DNA of 22,296 nucleotides from the NCBI GenBank assembly GCA_027033875.1, contig JALVKK010000275.1, positions 1 through 22,296 of the forward strand. The letters are read 5' to 3'. Within the stretch, counting starts at the first letter, position 1; the number at the start of each line of letters is the position of its first letter. Shown here in pieces: positions 1 to 7,908 of this stretch. A program made the translations under genes and the position numbers. This stretch comes from Flavobacteriales bacterium (GTDB lineage: Bacteria; Bacteroidota; Bacteroidia; Flavobacteriales; Flavobacteriaceae). The notes under the pieces are model-generated. The model was not told where the DNA came from, searched no databases, and saw only the letters and a program-made list of their open reading frames with translations.

Positions 1-668
1 GAAGCATTATCCGACAAAAACAGCGAACGATAACCTTCGCCTATAAAATGTTTGCCGTGTCCTAGTTCAAAAAAGAAAAATCGGCTCGGTTTGTAAGCTA
101 TATAGCCGGTAGCATAAGGATAATCGGTATGAATATGATCGCCACTTTTATTCAATCCGAAACCGGGAACTATATGAGGATATGAAACCCATACATAACG
201 CTCAATAAATTTTGGTAACAAAGCATAATTTTCAGCTATGGTCGAACTGAATGAAAATTGCCGTCCCAAAGCCCCTTCAACACGAATGGCACGGGTATTT
301 TGAAATGTATTGGTATGCAAATTATCTTTTCCCAAACGCTCGTCAACCACCGGATCTATACTTATCCAATAATCGGGTCCGTTTACGGCAAAAAAATGTT
401 CGTCAAAAAGTTTGCGTCCGAACCAAGATTTTTTATGTAATAATAGTTGCCTGTATTTATTTTGAATAATTTCAGGATTAGTCTCATAAAAATGCCAAGG
501 TTTTAAAGCGGTATGAATCGTGTCAGACCTTTGCCCCTCAATCTCGTTGTAATCAAAAGTATTATAAGGTATTTTCAACTGACTTTTGATTTTTTTTTCA
601 TAGAGTTTTTCTTGTGCAAATAAATGTTGTGATAACAAAAATAAAAAAAATAGTATATATTTATTCAT
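1..668 (-). CDS. RemB/Wzi-like secreted outer-membrane protein, 3' part cut off by window edge
   Basis: An open frame runs from an ATG at 668 to the window edge without a stop, giving 222 residues with the C-terminus missing. It starts with a short positive end and a hydrophobic stretch (MNKYILFFLFLL, residues 1-12) followed by an FAQE-type cleavage site near residue 19, so it is exported. Recognisable blocks are SWFGRKLFDEH (about 84-94), a stretch around NTRAIRVEGALG, and ELGHGKHFIGEGYRSLFLSDNAS at the cut end. From memory these match the Bacteroidota RemB gliding-associated family and the related Wzi capsule-assembly barrel family. RemB is known from gliding motility screens, but many non-gliding relatives carry homologues, so motility cannot be inferred. 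The start is favoured by the signal peptide and by a -7 box just upstream. Confidence 0.6.
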   Translation of the reverse strand, partial: MNKYILFFLFLLSQHLFAQEKLYEKKIKSQLKIPYNTFDYNEIEGQRSDTIHTALKPWHFYETNPEIIQNKYRQLLLHKKSWFGRKLFDEHFFAVNGPDYWISIDPVVDERLGKDNLHTNTFQNTRAIRVEGALGRQFSFSSTIAENYALLPKFIERYVWVSYPHIVPGFGLNKSGDHIHTDYPYATGYIAYKPSRFFFFELGHGKHFIGEGYRSLFLSDNA

Positions 669-683
669 GCTTTTAATTTTGAA

Positions 684-719
684 CAAATTTAAGTTTTTTT
701 ATCTTAATATATATTCAAA
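684..719 (-). promoter_or_regulatory. Probable Bacteroidota-type promoter of the RemB-like gene
   Basis: Read on the minus strand, TAAATTTG (691-684) fits the TAnnTTTG -7 box. TTTG lies upstream at 719-716, with a 24-base spacer that is slightly long. Transcription would begin near 678, leaving about 10 untranslated bases before the ATG at 668. Confidence 0.45.
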
Positions 720-868
720 GTATTTTTTTACCTCTAAAAGTCGCATTTATGAACGGGATATGTATTCCTCAATATTTTTCCAATCGACAAATACAGCATA
801 TCACTACCTAATTTACAGTTGCTATTAATTGAAAGAATTGTCAAAAAACCGTCAAGATTTGCAGGGCA

Positions 869-900
869 TTTGACAAAAACACAAAAATATTGTACCTTTG
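869..900 (+). promoter_or_regulatory. Probable greA promoter (TTTG / TAnnTTTG)
   Basis: TTTG at 869-872 and TACCTTTG at 893-900 are 20 bases apart, matching the -33/-7 pattern of Bacteroidota housekeeping promoters. Initiation near 907 would give a leader of about 64 bases that begins exactly at the hairpin at 908-937. Confidence 0.65.
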
Positions 901-907
901 CGTATGG

Positions 908-950
908 TTTCCTGCCGATATACTTTTTGGCGGGAAATATTTTTTACTAT
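908..950 (+). promoter_or_regulatory. Terminator-like hairpin in the greA leader (candidate attenuator)
   Basis: TTTCCTGCC (908-916) pairs with GGCGGGAAA (929-937) over nine positions including one U-G wobble. The stem can extend by two more pairs to leave an eight-base loop (919-926). It is followed by TATTTTTTACTATTTTTTTTT. Stem plus U-run between promoter and start codon is the layout of an intrinsic terminator, so some transcripts may end before greA. Whether it terminates is inferred. Confidence 0.5.
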
Positions 951-970
951 TTTTTTTTAAACATTTGAAT

Positions 971-1444
971 ATGAGCAAAATCATTTATCTAACACCCGAA
1001 GGACTTGAAAACTTAAAAAAGGAATTGGAATATTTAAAATTTACCGAAATGCCCGAAATCACCAAACGCATCGCCGAAGCGCGCGAAAAAGGTGATTTGT
1101 CGGAAAATGCCGAATACCATGCTGCCAAAGAAGAACAAGTGCGCGTCAATAACAAAATTCAAGAACTCCAAATCACGCTTGCCAATGCCCGTATTCTCGA
1201 TGATAAAAATTTGGATACCTCAAAAGTATTAATTTTTTCAACCGTTAAAATCAAAAATTTAAAATTGGATAAAGAAGAAACCTATACTTTGGTGTCCGCC
1301 AGTGAAGCGGATTTTATGAAAAGTAAAATTTCGGTGGAATCGCCGATAGGAAAAGGATTGTTGGGCAAATCAGTAGGCGATATCGTAGAGATTGATGTGC
1401 CTGCGGGCAAATTACAATTGGAGATTTTGGAAATTACCAGATAA
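971..1444 (+). CDS. greA: Transcription elongation factor GreA
   Basis: GreA rescues backtracked RNA polymerase by entering the secondary channel and stimulating cleavage of the transcript's 3' end. The 157-residue product has the normal family length. The N-terminal coiled coil carries REKGDLSENAEYHAAKEEQ (about 38-56) with the acidic tip residues D42 and E45. The C-terminal FKBP-like half ends in PIGKGLLGKSVGDIVEIDVP. I chose the ATG at 971 because the frame open from 890 would add a hydrophobic, unrelated 27-residue leader and would start upstream of the probable transcription start. It appears monocistronic, with its own promoter, a structured leader and a terminator directly downstream. 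Confidence 0.95.
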   Translation: MSKIIYLTPEGLENLKKELEYLKFTEMPEITKRIAEAREKGDLSENAEYHAAKEEQVRVNNKIQELQITLANARILDDKNLDTSKVLIFSTVKIKNLKLDKEETYTLVSASEADFMKSKISVESPIGKGLLGKSVGDIVEIDVPAGKLQLEILEITR

Positions 1445-1472
1445 TTGTAGCTCTTTTTATTACAAACAATTG

Positions 1473-1504
1473 AACCGGAGTCGGTTGCACTTCGGTTTTT
1501 TTTT
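1473..1504 (+). terminator. Intrinsic terminator after greA
   Basis: AACCGGAGT (1473-1481) pairs with ACTTCGGTT (1489-1497) with one wobble around a 7-base loop, followed by a run of seven T. It lies 28 bases past the greA stop. Confidence 0.8.
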
Positions 1505-1535
1505 ATACTTTTTCTCCTTTAAATTTAATTGTTCG

Positions 1536-1565
1536 TTCGTATATTCTGCAAAAACACTATTTTTG
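1536..1565 (+). promoter_or_regulatory. Possible pnuC promoter
   Basis: TATTTTTG at 1558-1565 fits TAnnTTTG. The upstream element is weak (TTCG at 1536-1539, 18-base spacer). Initiation near 1572 leaves only about 10 untranslated bases before the pnuC ATG, so there is no room for a riboswitch. Confidence 0.4.
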
Positions 1566-1581
1566 AAGTTAAAATAAAACT

Positions 1582-2301
1582 ATGCAGGAGATAATCCGGT
1601 TTTTTATCGCTCCTTACCAACATACCCCCCTCATATATGTCCTTATCGAATTTACGGCTATGGCATTCGGCATTGCCAGTGTGTTGTATGCCAAAAAAGA
1701 AAATATTTTGGTGTATCCAACCGGTATTATCAGTACGGCATTGTATGTGTATTTGTTGAGCAGATGGCAAATGTACGGCGATTTAATCATCAACATTTAC
1801 TACACTTTGATGAGTATATACGGTTGGTGGATATGGAGTCGTATAGTCGATACGGAAAATCAAAAGCATATTCCTATTACTAAAAGTTCAAGCAAAGATT
1901 ATCTGTTGGCAACAGGTATTTTCATATTTACTTCGGCATTTGTTATTTGGGTATATCGCCATTATAATGTGATGCCCAATGAATTAGGTTTTACAGAAAG
2001 TGTACAATATGCTTGGCAACATTTATCTACGGGAAAATTGTCTGAAATCAAAAAAATAACGCCTTTTCTCGATACGTTTACCACCGGTGCCGCGTTTGCC
2101 GCCATGTGGCTGATGGCTAACAAAAAATTGGAAAGCTGGAGCTTTTGGATTGCCGTCAATATTGTTTCTGTCCCTTTATATTTTATCAAAGGCTACGGTT
2201 TTACCGGCATACAATATTTTATTTTTCTTATTTTAGCTTTTCAAGGTTACAGACAGTGGCGTGATATTATGTCAAAAGATAATTTACAAATAAAACAATG
2301 A
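1582..2301 (+). CDS. pnuC: Nicotinamide riboside transporter PnuC
   Basis: An integral membrane protein of 239 residues with about seven hydrophobic helices, typical of PnuC. Family signatures are visible in RWQMYGDLIINIYYTLMSIYGWWIW (about 61-85), where the N, Y, G and W positions are those conserved in PnuC proteins. The PnuC fold moves nicotinamide riboside by facilitated diffusion, and phosphorylation inside the cell traps it. The last bases overlap the next gene by ATGA, and that gene encodes a nicotinamide riboside kinase-like ATPase, which supports a nicotinamide riboside specificity. The related PnuT thiamine carriers of Bacteroidota remain an alternative, but no thiamine gene is next to it. 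Confidence 0.88.
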   Translation: MQEIIRFFIAPYQHTPLIYVLIEFTAMAFGIASVLYAKKENILVYPTGIISTALYVYLLSRWQMYGDLIINIYYTLMSIYGWWIWSRIVDTENQKHIPITKSSSKDYLLATGIFIFTSAFVIWVYRHYNVMPNELGFTESVQYAWQHLSTGKLSEIKKITPFLDTFTTGAAFAAMWLMANKKLESWSFWIAVNIVSVPLYFIKGYGFTGIQYFIFLILAFQGYRQWRDIMSKDNLQIKQ

Positions 2302-2891
2302 GCGAATCTATCAGAGAACTATTAATGCAAAAAACTTCAGATGTAGTAAAAGTGGTTATGTTTGGACCCGAATCGACAGGCAAGACAACTTTGTCGCAAC
2401 AATTAGCCCGGCATTACAATTCGGTTTGGGTCCCCGAATACGCCCGTGAATATCTGCAAAATGTATGGAACAACGAGCGACGTACCTGCGAACAAAAAGA
2501 TTTAATACCGATAGCTCTCGGGCAGATGAAACTGGAAAACGATTTGGCGCAAAAAGCAACCGATATACTGTTTTGTGATACCGATTTGCTCGAAACCAAA
2601 GTCTATTCCAAAGAATATTACGGCGGTTATGTAGATCCGCTACTCGATGAAGCCGCCCGTCGTAATCAATACGATTTGTATTTTTTAACCTATATAGACG
2701 TACCTTGGGAAGCCGATGACTTACGTGACCGGCCTAACCATCGCAAAGAAATGTTTGAAGCCTTTAAAAAAGCTTTGGACGAACACAATAAAGATTATAT
2801 TGTTTTAAAAGGTAATAAAAAAGAACGTTTGCAAAAAGCAATAAAATATGTAGATGAGCTACTTGAGTTGAAAGATAAAAGTGGAAAGTAA
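2298..2891 (+). CDS. NadR-type nicotinamide riboside kinase (AAA_28 P-loop ATPase)
   Basis: A 197-residue cytoplasmic P-loop protein. The Walker A motif GPESTGKTT sits at 23-31 and is followed by WVPEYAREYL (about 48-57), the pattern of the ribosylnicotinamide kinase domain of NadR. FCDTDLLETKVYSKEYYGG (about 93-111) and the RDRPNHR lid are also typical. It would convert nicotinamide riboside to NMN, trapping the substrate of PnuC. Unlike enterobacterial NadR it has no N-terminal HTH and no NMN adenylyltransferase domain, so the adenylyl step must be done elsewhere. Its ATG overlaps the pnuC stop by four bases, indicating translational coupling. Confidence 0.85.
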   Translation: MSESIRELLMQKTSDVVKVVMFGPESTGKTTLSQQLARHYNSVWVPEYAREYLQNVWNNERRTCEQKDLIPIALGQMKLENDLAQKATDILFCDTDLLETKVYSKEYYGGYVDPLLDEAARRNQYDLYFLTYIDVPWEADDLRDRPNHRKEMFEAFKKALDEHNKDYIVLKGNKKERLQKAIKYVDELLELKDKSGK

Positions 2892-2957
2892 ATTAGACAA
2901 AATGCCGGAAGGTGCAACTCTTACACACTTAGCACTTTCTACTAGATATTACACACT

Positions 2958-3015
2958 ATCAAATAACCCCCGATGAGAATCGGGGCACAGCAGATAACCA
3001 TATCATCAAATAACC
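2958..3015. repeat. GC-rich hairpin flanked by 11-bp direct repeats
   Basis: CCCCGAT (2968-2974) pairs perfectly with ATCGGGG (2979-2985) around a GAGA loop of the GNRA type. It is not followed by a U-run, so it is not a classical terminator. ATCAAATAACC occurs at 2958-2968 and again at 3005-3015, on each side of the hairpin. Such GC-rich hairpins in an AT-rich genome often belong to dispersed repeats, which cannot be tested from one window. Confidence 0.5.
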
Positions 3016-3022
3016 AATCATA

Positions 3023-3319
3023 ATGAAAGATTCAGACAAAAGATTTATAGAATATTGGAAAAAACGGCGGCAACAAGGTGCCGTTAAATTCTCTCTGATA
3101 ACCGGTATTACCTACGGCATTTTTGTGATTGTTTTTTCCAAAGTTTTTGCTTGGAATTGGCATTTCACCCAAAAAGATATCGTTTACGGTATTTTTTCTT
3201 TGCTGATAGGTATTTCGATTTTAGGTCCGTTTATGTGGTGGTACCGCGAACGACGGTATAAAAAACTTCTCGAAAGTCAAAAAACAGAGAAAAAAGCAAA
3301 AAAAAAGAAACGAAAATAA
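3023..3319 (+). CDS. Small two-helix membrane protein, function unknown
   Basis: 98 residues, not recognised. A charged N-terminus (KRFIEYWKKRRQQG) is followed by two hydrophobic helices at about 22-42 and 52-72. A very basic cytoplasmic-looking C-terminus ends in a run of lysines (about 83-98). The start ATG is preceded by an A-rich stretch as in its neighbours. It lies 27 bases before the cation antiporter gene on the same strand and could be co-transcribed with it. Base composition and codon use match the neighbours, so it is probably a genuine lineage-specific gene. Confidence 0.6.
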   Translation: MKDSDKRFIEYWKKRRQQGAVKFSLITGITYGIFVIVFSKVFAWNWHFTQKDIVYGIFSLLIGISILGPFMWWYRERRYKKLLESQKTEKKAKKKKRK

Positions 3320-3346
3320 ATTTGTATTTTTGACAAAATTTAAAAT

Positions 3347-4309
3347 ATGTCCATATTTTATATCATATTAGGTCTTGTATTACTTATTGCAGGTGGAGAA
3401 TATTTAGTACGGGCATCGGTCAGCTTATCTTTAAAATTTAAAATGTCGCGTATTGTCATCGGAATGACAGTCGTATCATTTGCGACATCTTTGCCCGAAT
3501 TATTGGTCAGTATGCAAGCTGCTTTTAACGGTTCACCTGAACTGGCATTGGGAAATGTCGTCGGATCTAATATCGCCAATATTGCTTTGGTACTGGGAGC
3601 TACAGCTATTTTAACCCCTATTTTTATCAAAAAAGTATCCTATAAATTTAATATTCCGGTTATGCTGTTGCTATCCGGATTGCTTTATTGTTTTTTAATA
3701 AATGATATGCTACTCAGTTTCAATGAAGGCTTGGTCTTATTTGTTTTACTCATTATTTTTATATATGTATTGATAAATTATGCATCACAAGGCGGGGAAA
3801 TCAATCTGGAAGAAATTGAAGAAATAGATGAAGATACAGCAGTTGCCGGTATCTTCAAAATTTTATTTTGGCTGGTTATCGGCGGGGTAGCACTTTGGGC
3901 AGGTTCCGAATTTTTGGTGGACGGTGCCAAAGAATTAGCACGTCAAGTAGGTGTGAGTGAGCGAATTATTGGTGTAAGTATTGTCGCTATCGGAACCAGT
4001 ATTCCCGAATTGGCGGCATCGATTATTTCGGCACTCAAAAAAGAAAAAGATTTGTCGTTCGGCAATCTGGTCGGGTCCAATATTTTTAATATCGGCTCGG
4101 TTTTAGGAATTACTGCCATGATAAAACCCATTCAAGTTACGAATTTGAAACTTATCAATGTTGATATTCTTTGGATGATTGGCATTTCCGCCCTGATTAT
4201 CCCCTTGGCAATCTTACCGAAACGTCATAAAATCAGCTGGATAAAAGCTAGTCTTTATCTTATTTTATACATTATATATATGTATTATTTTGTTTTTTTG
4301 ACAAAATAG
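3347..4309 (+). CDS. CaCA-family Ca2+/Na+:H+ antiporter (YrbG-like)
   Basis: A 320-residue inner-membrane antiporter with about ten helices in two inverted halves. The alpha-1 repeat reads SFATSLPELLVS with E51, followed by GNVVGSNIANIALVLG (69-84). The alpha-2 repeat reads AIGTSIPELAAS with E221, followed by GNLVGSNIFNIGSVLG (239-254). These two glutamates and the GNxxGSN motifs form the ion site in this superfamily. An acidic loop (about 150-163, ending EEIEEIDED) joins the halves. The protein probably extrudes calcium or another cation using an ion gradient; the actual substrate cannot be read from sequence. A TATTTTTG box at 3325-3332 could drive it directly. Confidence 0.88.
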   Translation: MSIFYIILGLVLLIAGGEYLVRASVSLSLKFKMSRIVIGMTVVSFATSLPELLVSMQAAFNGSPELALGNVVGSNIANIALVLGATAILTPIFIKKVSYKFNIPVMLLLSGLLYCFLINDMLLSFNEGLVLFVLLIIFIYVLINYASQGGEINLEEIEEIDEDTAVAGIFKILFWLVIGGVALWAGSEFLVDGAKELARQVGVSERIIGVSIVAIGTSIPELAASIISALKKEKDLSFGNLVGSNIFNIGSVLGITAMIKPIQVTNLKLINVDILWMIGISALIIPLAILPKRHKISWIKASLYLILYIIYMYYFVFLTK

Positions 4310-4452
4310 TTGTATCTGTTAGTTGGTTATTTTTAGTTAGCAATCATTTGATGTCTTATTCGCTATGTCCTTTGTTTGCAAAAGCAAATAATATTAATAC
4401 TGCATACATCAATTTGTAATGATTTTTTGATTAATTTTACACATCGAAACAT

Positions 4453-4475
4453 TTGGCAATAAATTGTATTGCCAA
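4453..4475 (+). promoter_or_regulatory. Inverted repeat upstream of the leucyl aminopeptidase gene
   Basis: TTGGCAATA (4453-4461) and TATTGCCAA (4467-4475) form a perfect 9-bp inverted repeat with a 5-base centre, 41 bases before the start codon. A weak -7-like TAATTTTA lies at 4432-4439, so the repeat would sit at or just after the transcription start. It could be an operator or a leader hairpin; there is no U-run. Confidence 0.4.
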
Positions 4476-4516
4476 TAATCGAATAAATAATATAAATACT
4501 TAGAAATCAGAATTAT

Positions 4517-5911
4517 ATGAAAATAAAAGTTATAAAAAAAATACCCGAAACCGCTAGAAACGTAGTGGTATTGGCTGATAAAAAATCCGACATTAAATAT
4601 TTGCCCTGCAAAAAAGTTATTCCTTTTATGAAAGAAAATTTCGGAAAGGAAGAAATGCAATCCGTAAAAACGCCTAAACACAATATGTTTGTGGTCAAAA
4701 CCAAAGGCACCGGTTTGGAAAAAATCAGAAAATTTGCCTATAAAATTCATAGCGAATTAAAAGATATAGAAAAAGAAATCGTTGTTTACGGAGAAAATGA
4801 TAAGGATTTAGAGGCTTTCATTGAAGGTTTATATCTATCTGATTATCAATTTTTAAAATATTTTTCTGACAAAGATAAAAAGAAAAACAAACTCAACTCA
4901 ATCAAAGTAACAGGTATCGGTCAAAAGAAAATAAACGAACTAAAAAACCTGATTGAATCGGTCTTATGGGCGCGTACGTTGGTCAACGAGCCGGTTTCTT
5001 ATCTCGATGCCGAACGTTTGGCGATGGAATTGCACAAAAAAACGCAAAATGACGGTTTGAAAGTCAAAGTTTTACACAAGAAAAATATTGTTAATTTGCG
5101 TATGGGAGGATTATTAGCCGTCAATAAAGGTTCGGAGATTCCGCCGACCTTTACCATTATGGAATGGAAACCCAAAAACGCCAAAAACAAAAAACCCGTT
5201 GTATTGGTCGGTAAAGGCATTGTTTACGATACCGGCGGATTGAGTTTAAAACCGACCCCGCATTCGATGGATTTGATGAAAAGCGATATGGCAGGCGCTG
5301 CGATGATGGCCGGTACTATGGACGCTATTTCCAAAAACAATTTACCGGTTTGGGTCATTGCGCTTATTCCGGCTACCGATAACCGTCCGGGCAAAAACGC
5401 TTATGCTCCCGGCGATGTCATTAAGATGTATGACGGCACTACCGTCGAAGTACTAAATACCGATGCCGAAGGCAGAATGATACTCGCTGATGCCATTGCT
5501 TATGCCAATCAATACAAACCCGAAGTAATTATAGACGCCGCCACTTTGACCGGTGCCGCCGTAAGAGCCATTGGCGATAAAGCCGCTATCGTTATGGGCA
5601 ACGCTCCTAAAAAATATATCCAAAATTTGCAAAAAGCCGGCAAAAAAGTTCACGAACGTCTGGTAGAGTTCCCTTTCTGGGACGAATGGAAAGACGAAAT
5701 GAAATCGGATATAGCCGATATGAAAAATATAGGTACCGGGAACGCCGGAATGATAACAGCCGGCAAATTTTTAGAACATTTTGCCAAACATCCTTATATC
5801 CATATCGATATTGCCGGACCGGCTTTTCTCGAAACCGCTCAAGATTATAAAGGTAAAGGCGGAACGGGCTTTGGTGTACGGTTAATGTATCAATTTTTAA
5901 AAGAGTTGTAA
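4517..5911 (+). CDS. Leucyl aminopeptidase, M17 family
   Basis: A 464-residue cytoplasmic di-zinc exopeptidase that removes N-terminal residues from peptides. The C-terminal catalytic half is complete: VGKGIVYDTGGLSLKP (about 231-246) supplies the metal-binding Lys and Asp and the second Lys, SDMAGAAM supplies the next Asp, and NTDAEGRMILADA (about 313-325) supplies the Asp/Glu pair and the bicarbonate-site Arg. DAATLTGA follows. The N-terminal half (1 to about 150) is lysine-rich and divergent, as is usual in this family. It seems to be a single-gene unit, 207 bases after the antiporter gene and 147 before glmS. PepA homologues can also bind DNA in enterobacteria; nothing here supports that role. 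Confidence 0.9.
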   Translation: MKIKVIKKIPETARNVVVLADKKSDIKYLPCKKVIPFMKENFGKEEMQSVKTPKHNMFVVKTKGTGLEKIRKFAYKIHSELKDIEKEIVVYGENDKDLEAFIEGLYLSDYQFLKYFSDKDKKKNKLNSIKVTGIGQKKINELKNLIESVLWARTLVNEPVSYLDAERLAMELHKKTQNDGLKVKVLHKKNIVNLRMGGLLAVNKGSEIPPTFTIMEWKPKNAKNKKPVVLVGKGIVYDTGGLSLKPTPHSMDLMKSDMAGAAMMAGTMDAISKNNLPVWVIALIPATDNRPGKNAYAPGDVIKMYDGTTVEVLNTDAEGRMILADAIAYANQYKPEVIIDAATLTGAAVRAIGDKAAIVMGNAPKKYIQNLQKAGKKVHERLVEFPFWDEWKDEMKSDIADMKNIGTGNAGMITAGKFLEHFAKHPYIHIDIAGPAFLETAQDYKGKGGTGFGVRLMYQFLKEL

Positions 5912-6058
5912 ATAAATTGAAATTAAGCGATTTATATCGTACATTGGTACTGTTTTTGCAGTAAAATTTCAGTTATAAAAACTATAAAAATTTAGGGAAT
6001 ATACATAATAAACAGACAAAGTTTAATCTATTATTAATCAAATCAAAAAAATCAAATT

Positions 6059-7903
6059 ATGTGTGGAATTGTCGGATATATCGGGCAAAGAGATGCTTTC
6101 CCTATTATTATCAACGGATTAAAACGTTTGGAATATCGCGGTTATGACAGTGCCGGATTAGCGCTGTTTGACTTTGAACTTATTCACAAAAAAACCAAAG
6201 GAAAAGTAGTTGATTTAGAACAACTTTTTGACAATTCCAAAGAAAAAAAAGGACAAATAGGTTTGGGACACACCCGTTGGGCAACACACGGTGAACCAAA
6301 TGATATCAATGCGCATCCGCATTTGTCCAATTCCGGAAATTTGGTGATTGTTCACAACGGCATCATTGAAAATTACGAACCTATTAAACAAACCTTGATA
6401 AGTCGCGGGTATAAATTTGAAAGCGATACAGACACCGAAGTTTTAGTCAATCTGATAGAAGATGTAATGCAAAAAGAACAAGTCGGTTTAGGCAAAGCGG
6501 TTCAAATTGCTCTAAATGAAGTTGTCGGGGCTTATGCTATCGTTGTTTTTAACAAACAAAAACCGGACGAAATTGTACTGGCACGGCTTGGTAGTCCTTT
6601 GGCTATCGGTATTGGTAATAACGAGTTTTTCATAGCCTCCGATGCGTCTCCGTTTATAGAGTTTACCAAAAATGCTTTATATCTTGAAGACGAGCAAATG
6701 GCTATCATCAAAATAGGTAAAGATCCGGAAATCAGAAATATCAAAGATGACCAAAAAGTTGCGCCTTACATTCAAGAACTTCAATTGAATTTGGATCAAA
6801 TAGAAAAAGGCGGCTATGAACATTTTATGTTAAAAGAAATTTACGAACAGGCAAATGTTATTCGAGATACGATGCGCGGACGGGTATTGCCGGAACAAAA
6901 TCTGATAAAACTATCCGGAATTGATAATTACCTCAACAAATTTCTGAATGCCGACCGGCTGATTATGATTGGTGCCGGCACGTCGTGGCACGCCGGATTG
7001 GTCGGTGAATATCTGTTTGAAGAGCTTGCCCGTGTTCCGGTGGAAGTTGAGTATAGTTCCGAATTTCGCTACCGTAACCCGATTATCAAAGAAAATGATA
7101 TTGTGGTTCCCATATCACAATCGGGTGAAACGGCAGATACCTTGGCTGCTATCAAATTAGCCAAACAACATAAAGCTTTTATTTATGCTATTTGTAATGT
7201 AGTCGGGTCGTCTATTTCGCGCGAATCCGACTCAGGCACATATACCCACGCCGGACCGGAAATAGGAGTAGCCTCAACCAAAGCCTTTACAACACAAGTT
7301 TTGGTAATGGCTATGATGGCTCTCAAATTAGCCAAAGAAAAAGGAACTATCTCTATAAGTGAGTATAATTTATATTTGTCTGAACTGGCTATTATGCCCG
7401 AAAAAATTGAAAAAACTTTGCAAACCGATTTATATATCCAACAAATTGCTCACCATTACAAAGATGCCACAAACGCTTTATATCTCGGACGAGGTTATAA
7501 TTTTCCGGTAGCTTTGGAAGGCGCGCTCAAACTGAAAGAAATCTCCTATATTCACGCCGAAGGTTATCCGGCTGCCGAAATGAAACACGGTCCTATTGCT
7601 TTAATCGATGAAAATATGCCTGTATTTGTCATCGCAACCAAAAAAGGACAGTATGAAAAAGTTGTCAGTAATATTCAAGAAATCAAATCGCGAAAAGGAA
7701 AAATTATCGCTATCGTAACCGAAGGCGACCAACAAGTCAAAAGTTTAGCTGACCACGTTATAGAAATTCCCGAAACCGTAGAAGCTTTTACACCTTTACT
7801 GGCAACCATTCCATTGCAATTGTTATCGTATTATATTGCGGTTTATCGCGGTTGCAATGTCGATCAACCTCGCAATTTGGCCAAATCGGTAACTGTTGAA
7901 TAA
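6059..7903 (+). CDS. glmS: Glucosamine-6-phosphate synthase GlmS
   Basis: GlmS makes glucosamine-6-phosphate from fructose-6-phosphate and glutamine, the first step toward peptidoglycan and LPS amino sugars. The product is 614 residues, the usual length. Cys2 directly after the initiator Met is the glutaminase nucleophile (MCGIVGYIG), and HTRWATHG, HNGIIENY and the DTDTEV segment follow in the type II amidotransferase domain. Two SIS sugar-isomerase domains follow, with SQSGETADT and the Lys-rich LKEISYIHAEGYPAAEMKHGP region, and the C-terminus ends in QPRNLAKSVTVE as in E. coli. The 147-base leader shows no glmS ribozyme core. The next gene begins 5 bases after the stop. Confidence 0.96.
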   Translation: MCGIVGYIGQRDAFPIIINGLKRLEYRGYDSAGLALFDFELIHKKTKGKVVDLEQLFDNSKEKKGQIGLGHTRWATHGEPNDINAHPHLSNSGNLVIVHNGIIENYEPIKQTLISRGYKFESDTDTEVLVNLIEDVMQKEQVGLGKAVQIALNEVVGAYAIVVFNKQKPDEIVLARLGSPLAIGIGNNEFFIASDASPFIEFTKNALYLEDEQMAIIKIGKDPEIRNIKDDQKVAPYIQELQLNLDQIEKGGYEHFMLKEIYEQANVIRDTMRGRVLPEQNLIKLSGIDNYLNKFLNADRLIMIGAGTSWHAGLVGEYLFEELARVPVEVEYSSEFRYRNPIIKENDIVVPISQSGETADTLAAIKLAKQHKAFIYAICNVVGSSISRESDSGTYTHAGPEIGVASTKAFTTQVLVMAMMALKLAKEKGTISISEYNLYLSELAIMPEKIEKTLQTDLYIQQIAHHYKDATNALYLGRGYNFPVALEGALKLKEISYIHAEGYPAAEMKHGPIALIDENMPVFVIATKKGQYEKVVSNIQEIKSRKGKIIAIVTEGDQQVKSLADHVIEIPETVEAFTPLLATIPLQLLSYYIAVYRGCNVDQPRNLAKSVTVE

Positions 7904-7908
7904 TACAG

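Larger units (their letters stand above)
669..970. other. Divergent intergenic region between the RemB-like gene and greA
   Basis: About 300 bases without a gene. It holds the leftward promoter of the RemB-like gene near 684-719, the rightward greA promoter at 869-900 and the greA leader hairpin at 908-937. Between 741 and 860 the sequence is AT-rich and I see no coding potential or clear structure. GTCAA occurs twice, 11 bases apart, near 840-856, and TTTGAC follows at 869-874; this may be chance. Confidence 0.7.

Noticed and set aside
890..970. Longer greA start at 890
   Set aside because: The extra residues are unlike any GreA and begin upstream of the predicted transcription start; the family starts at 971.
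4409..4750. 113-codon minus-strand frame across the aminopeptidase start
   Set aside because: Phe-rich antisense reading of lysine-rich coding sequence; no recognisable features.
5912..6058. glmS ribozyme or riboswitch in the glmS leader
   Set aside because: The leader is AT-rich with only a 5-bp hairpin (TACTG/CAGTA); no ribozyme core is visible.
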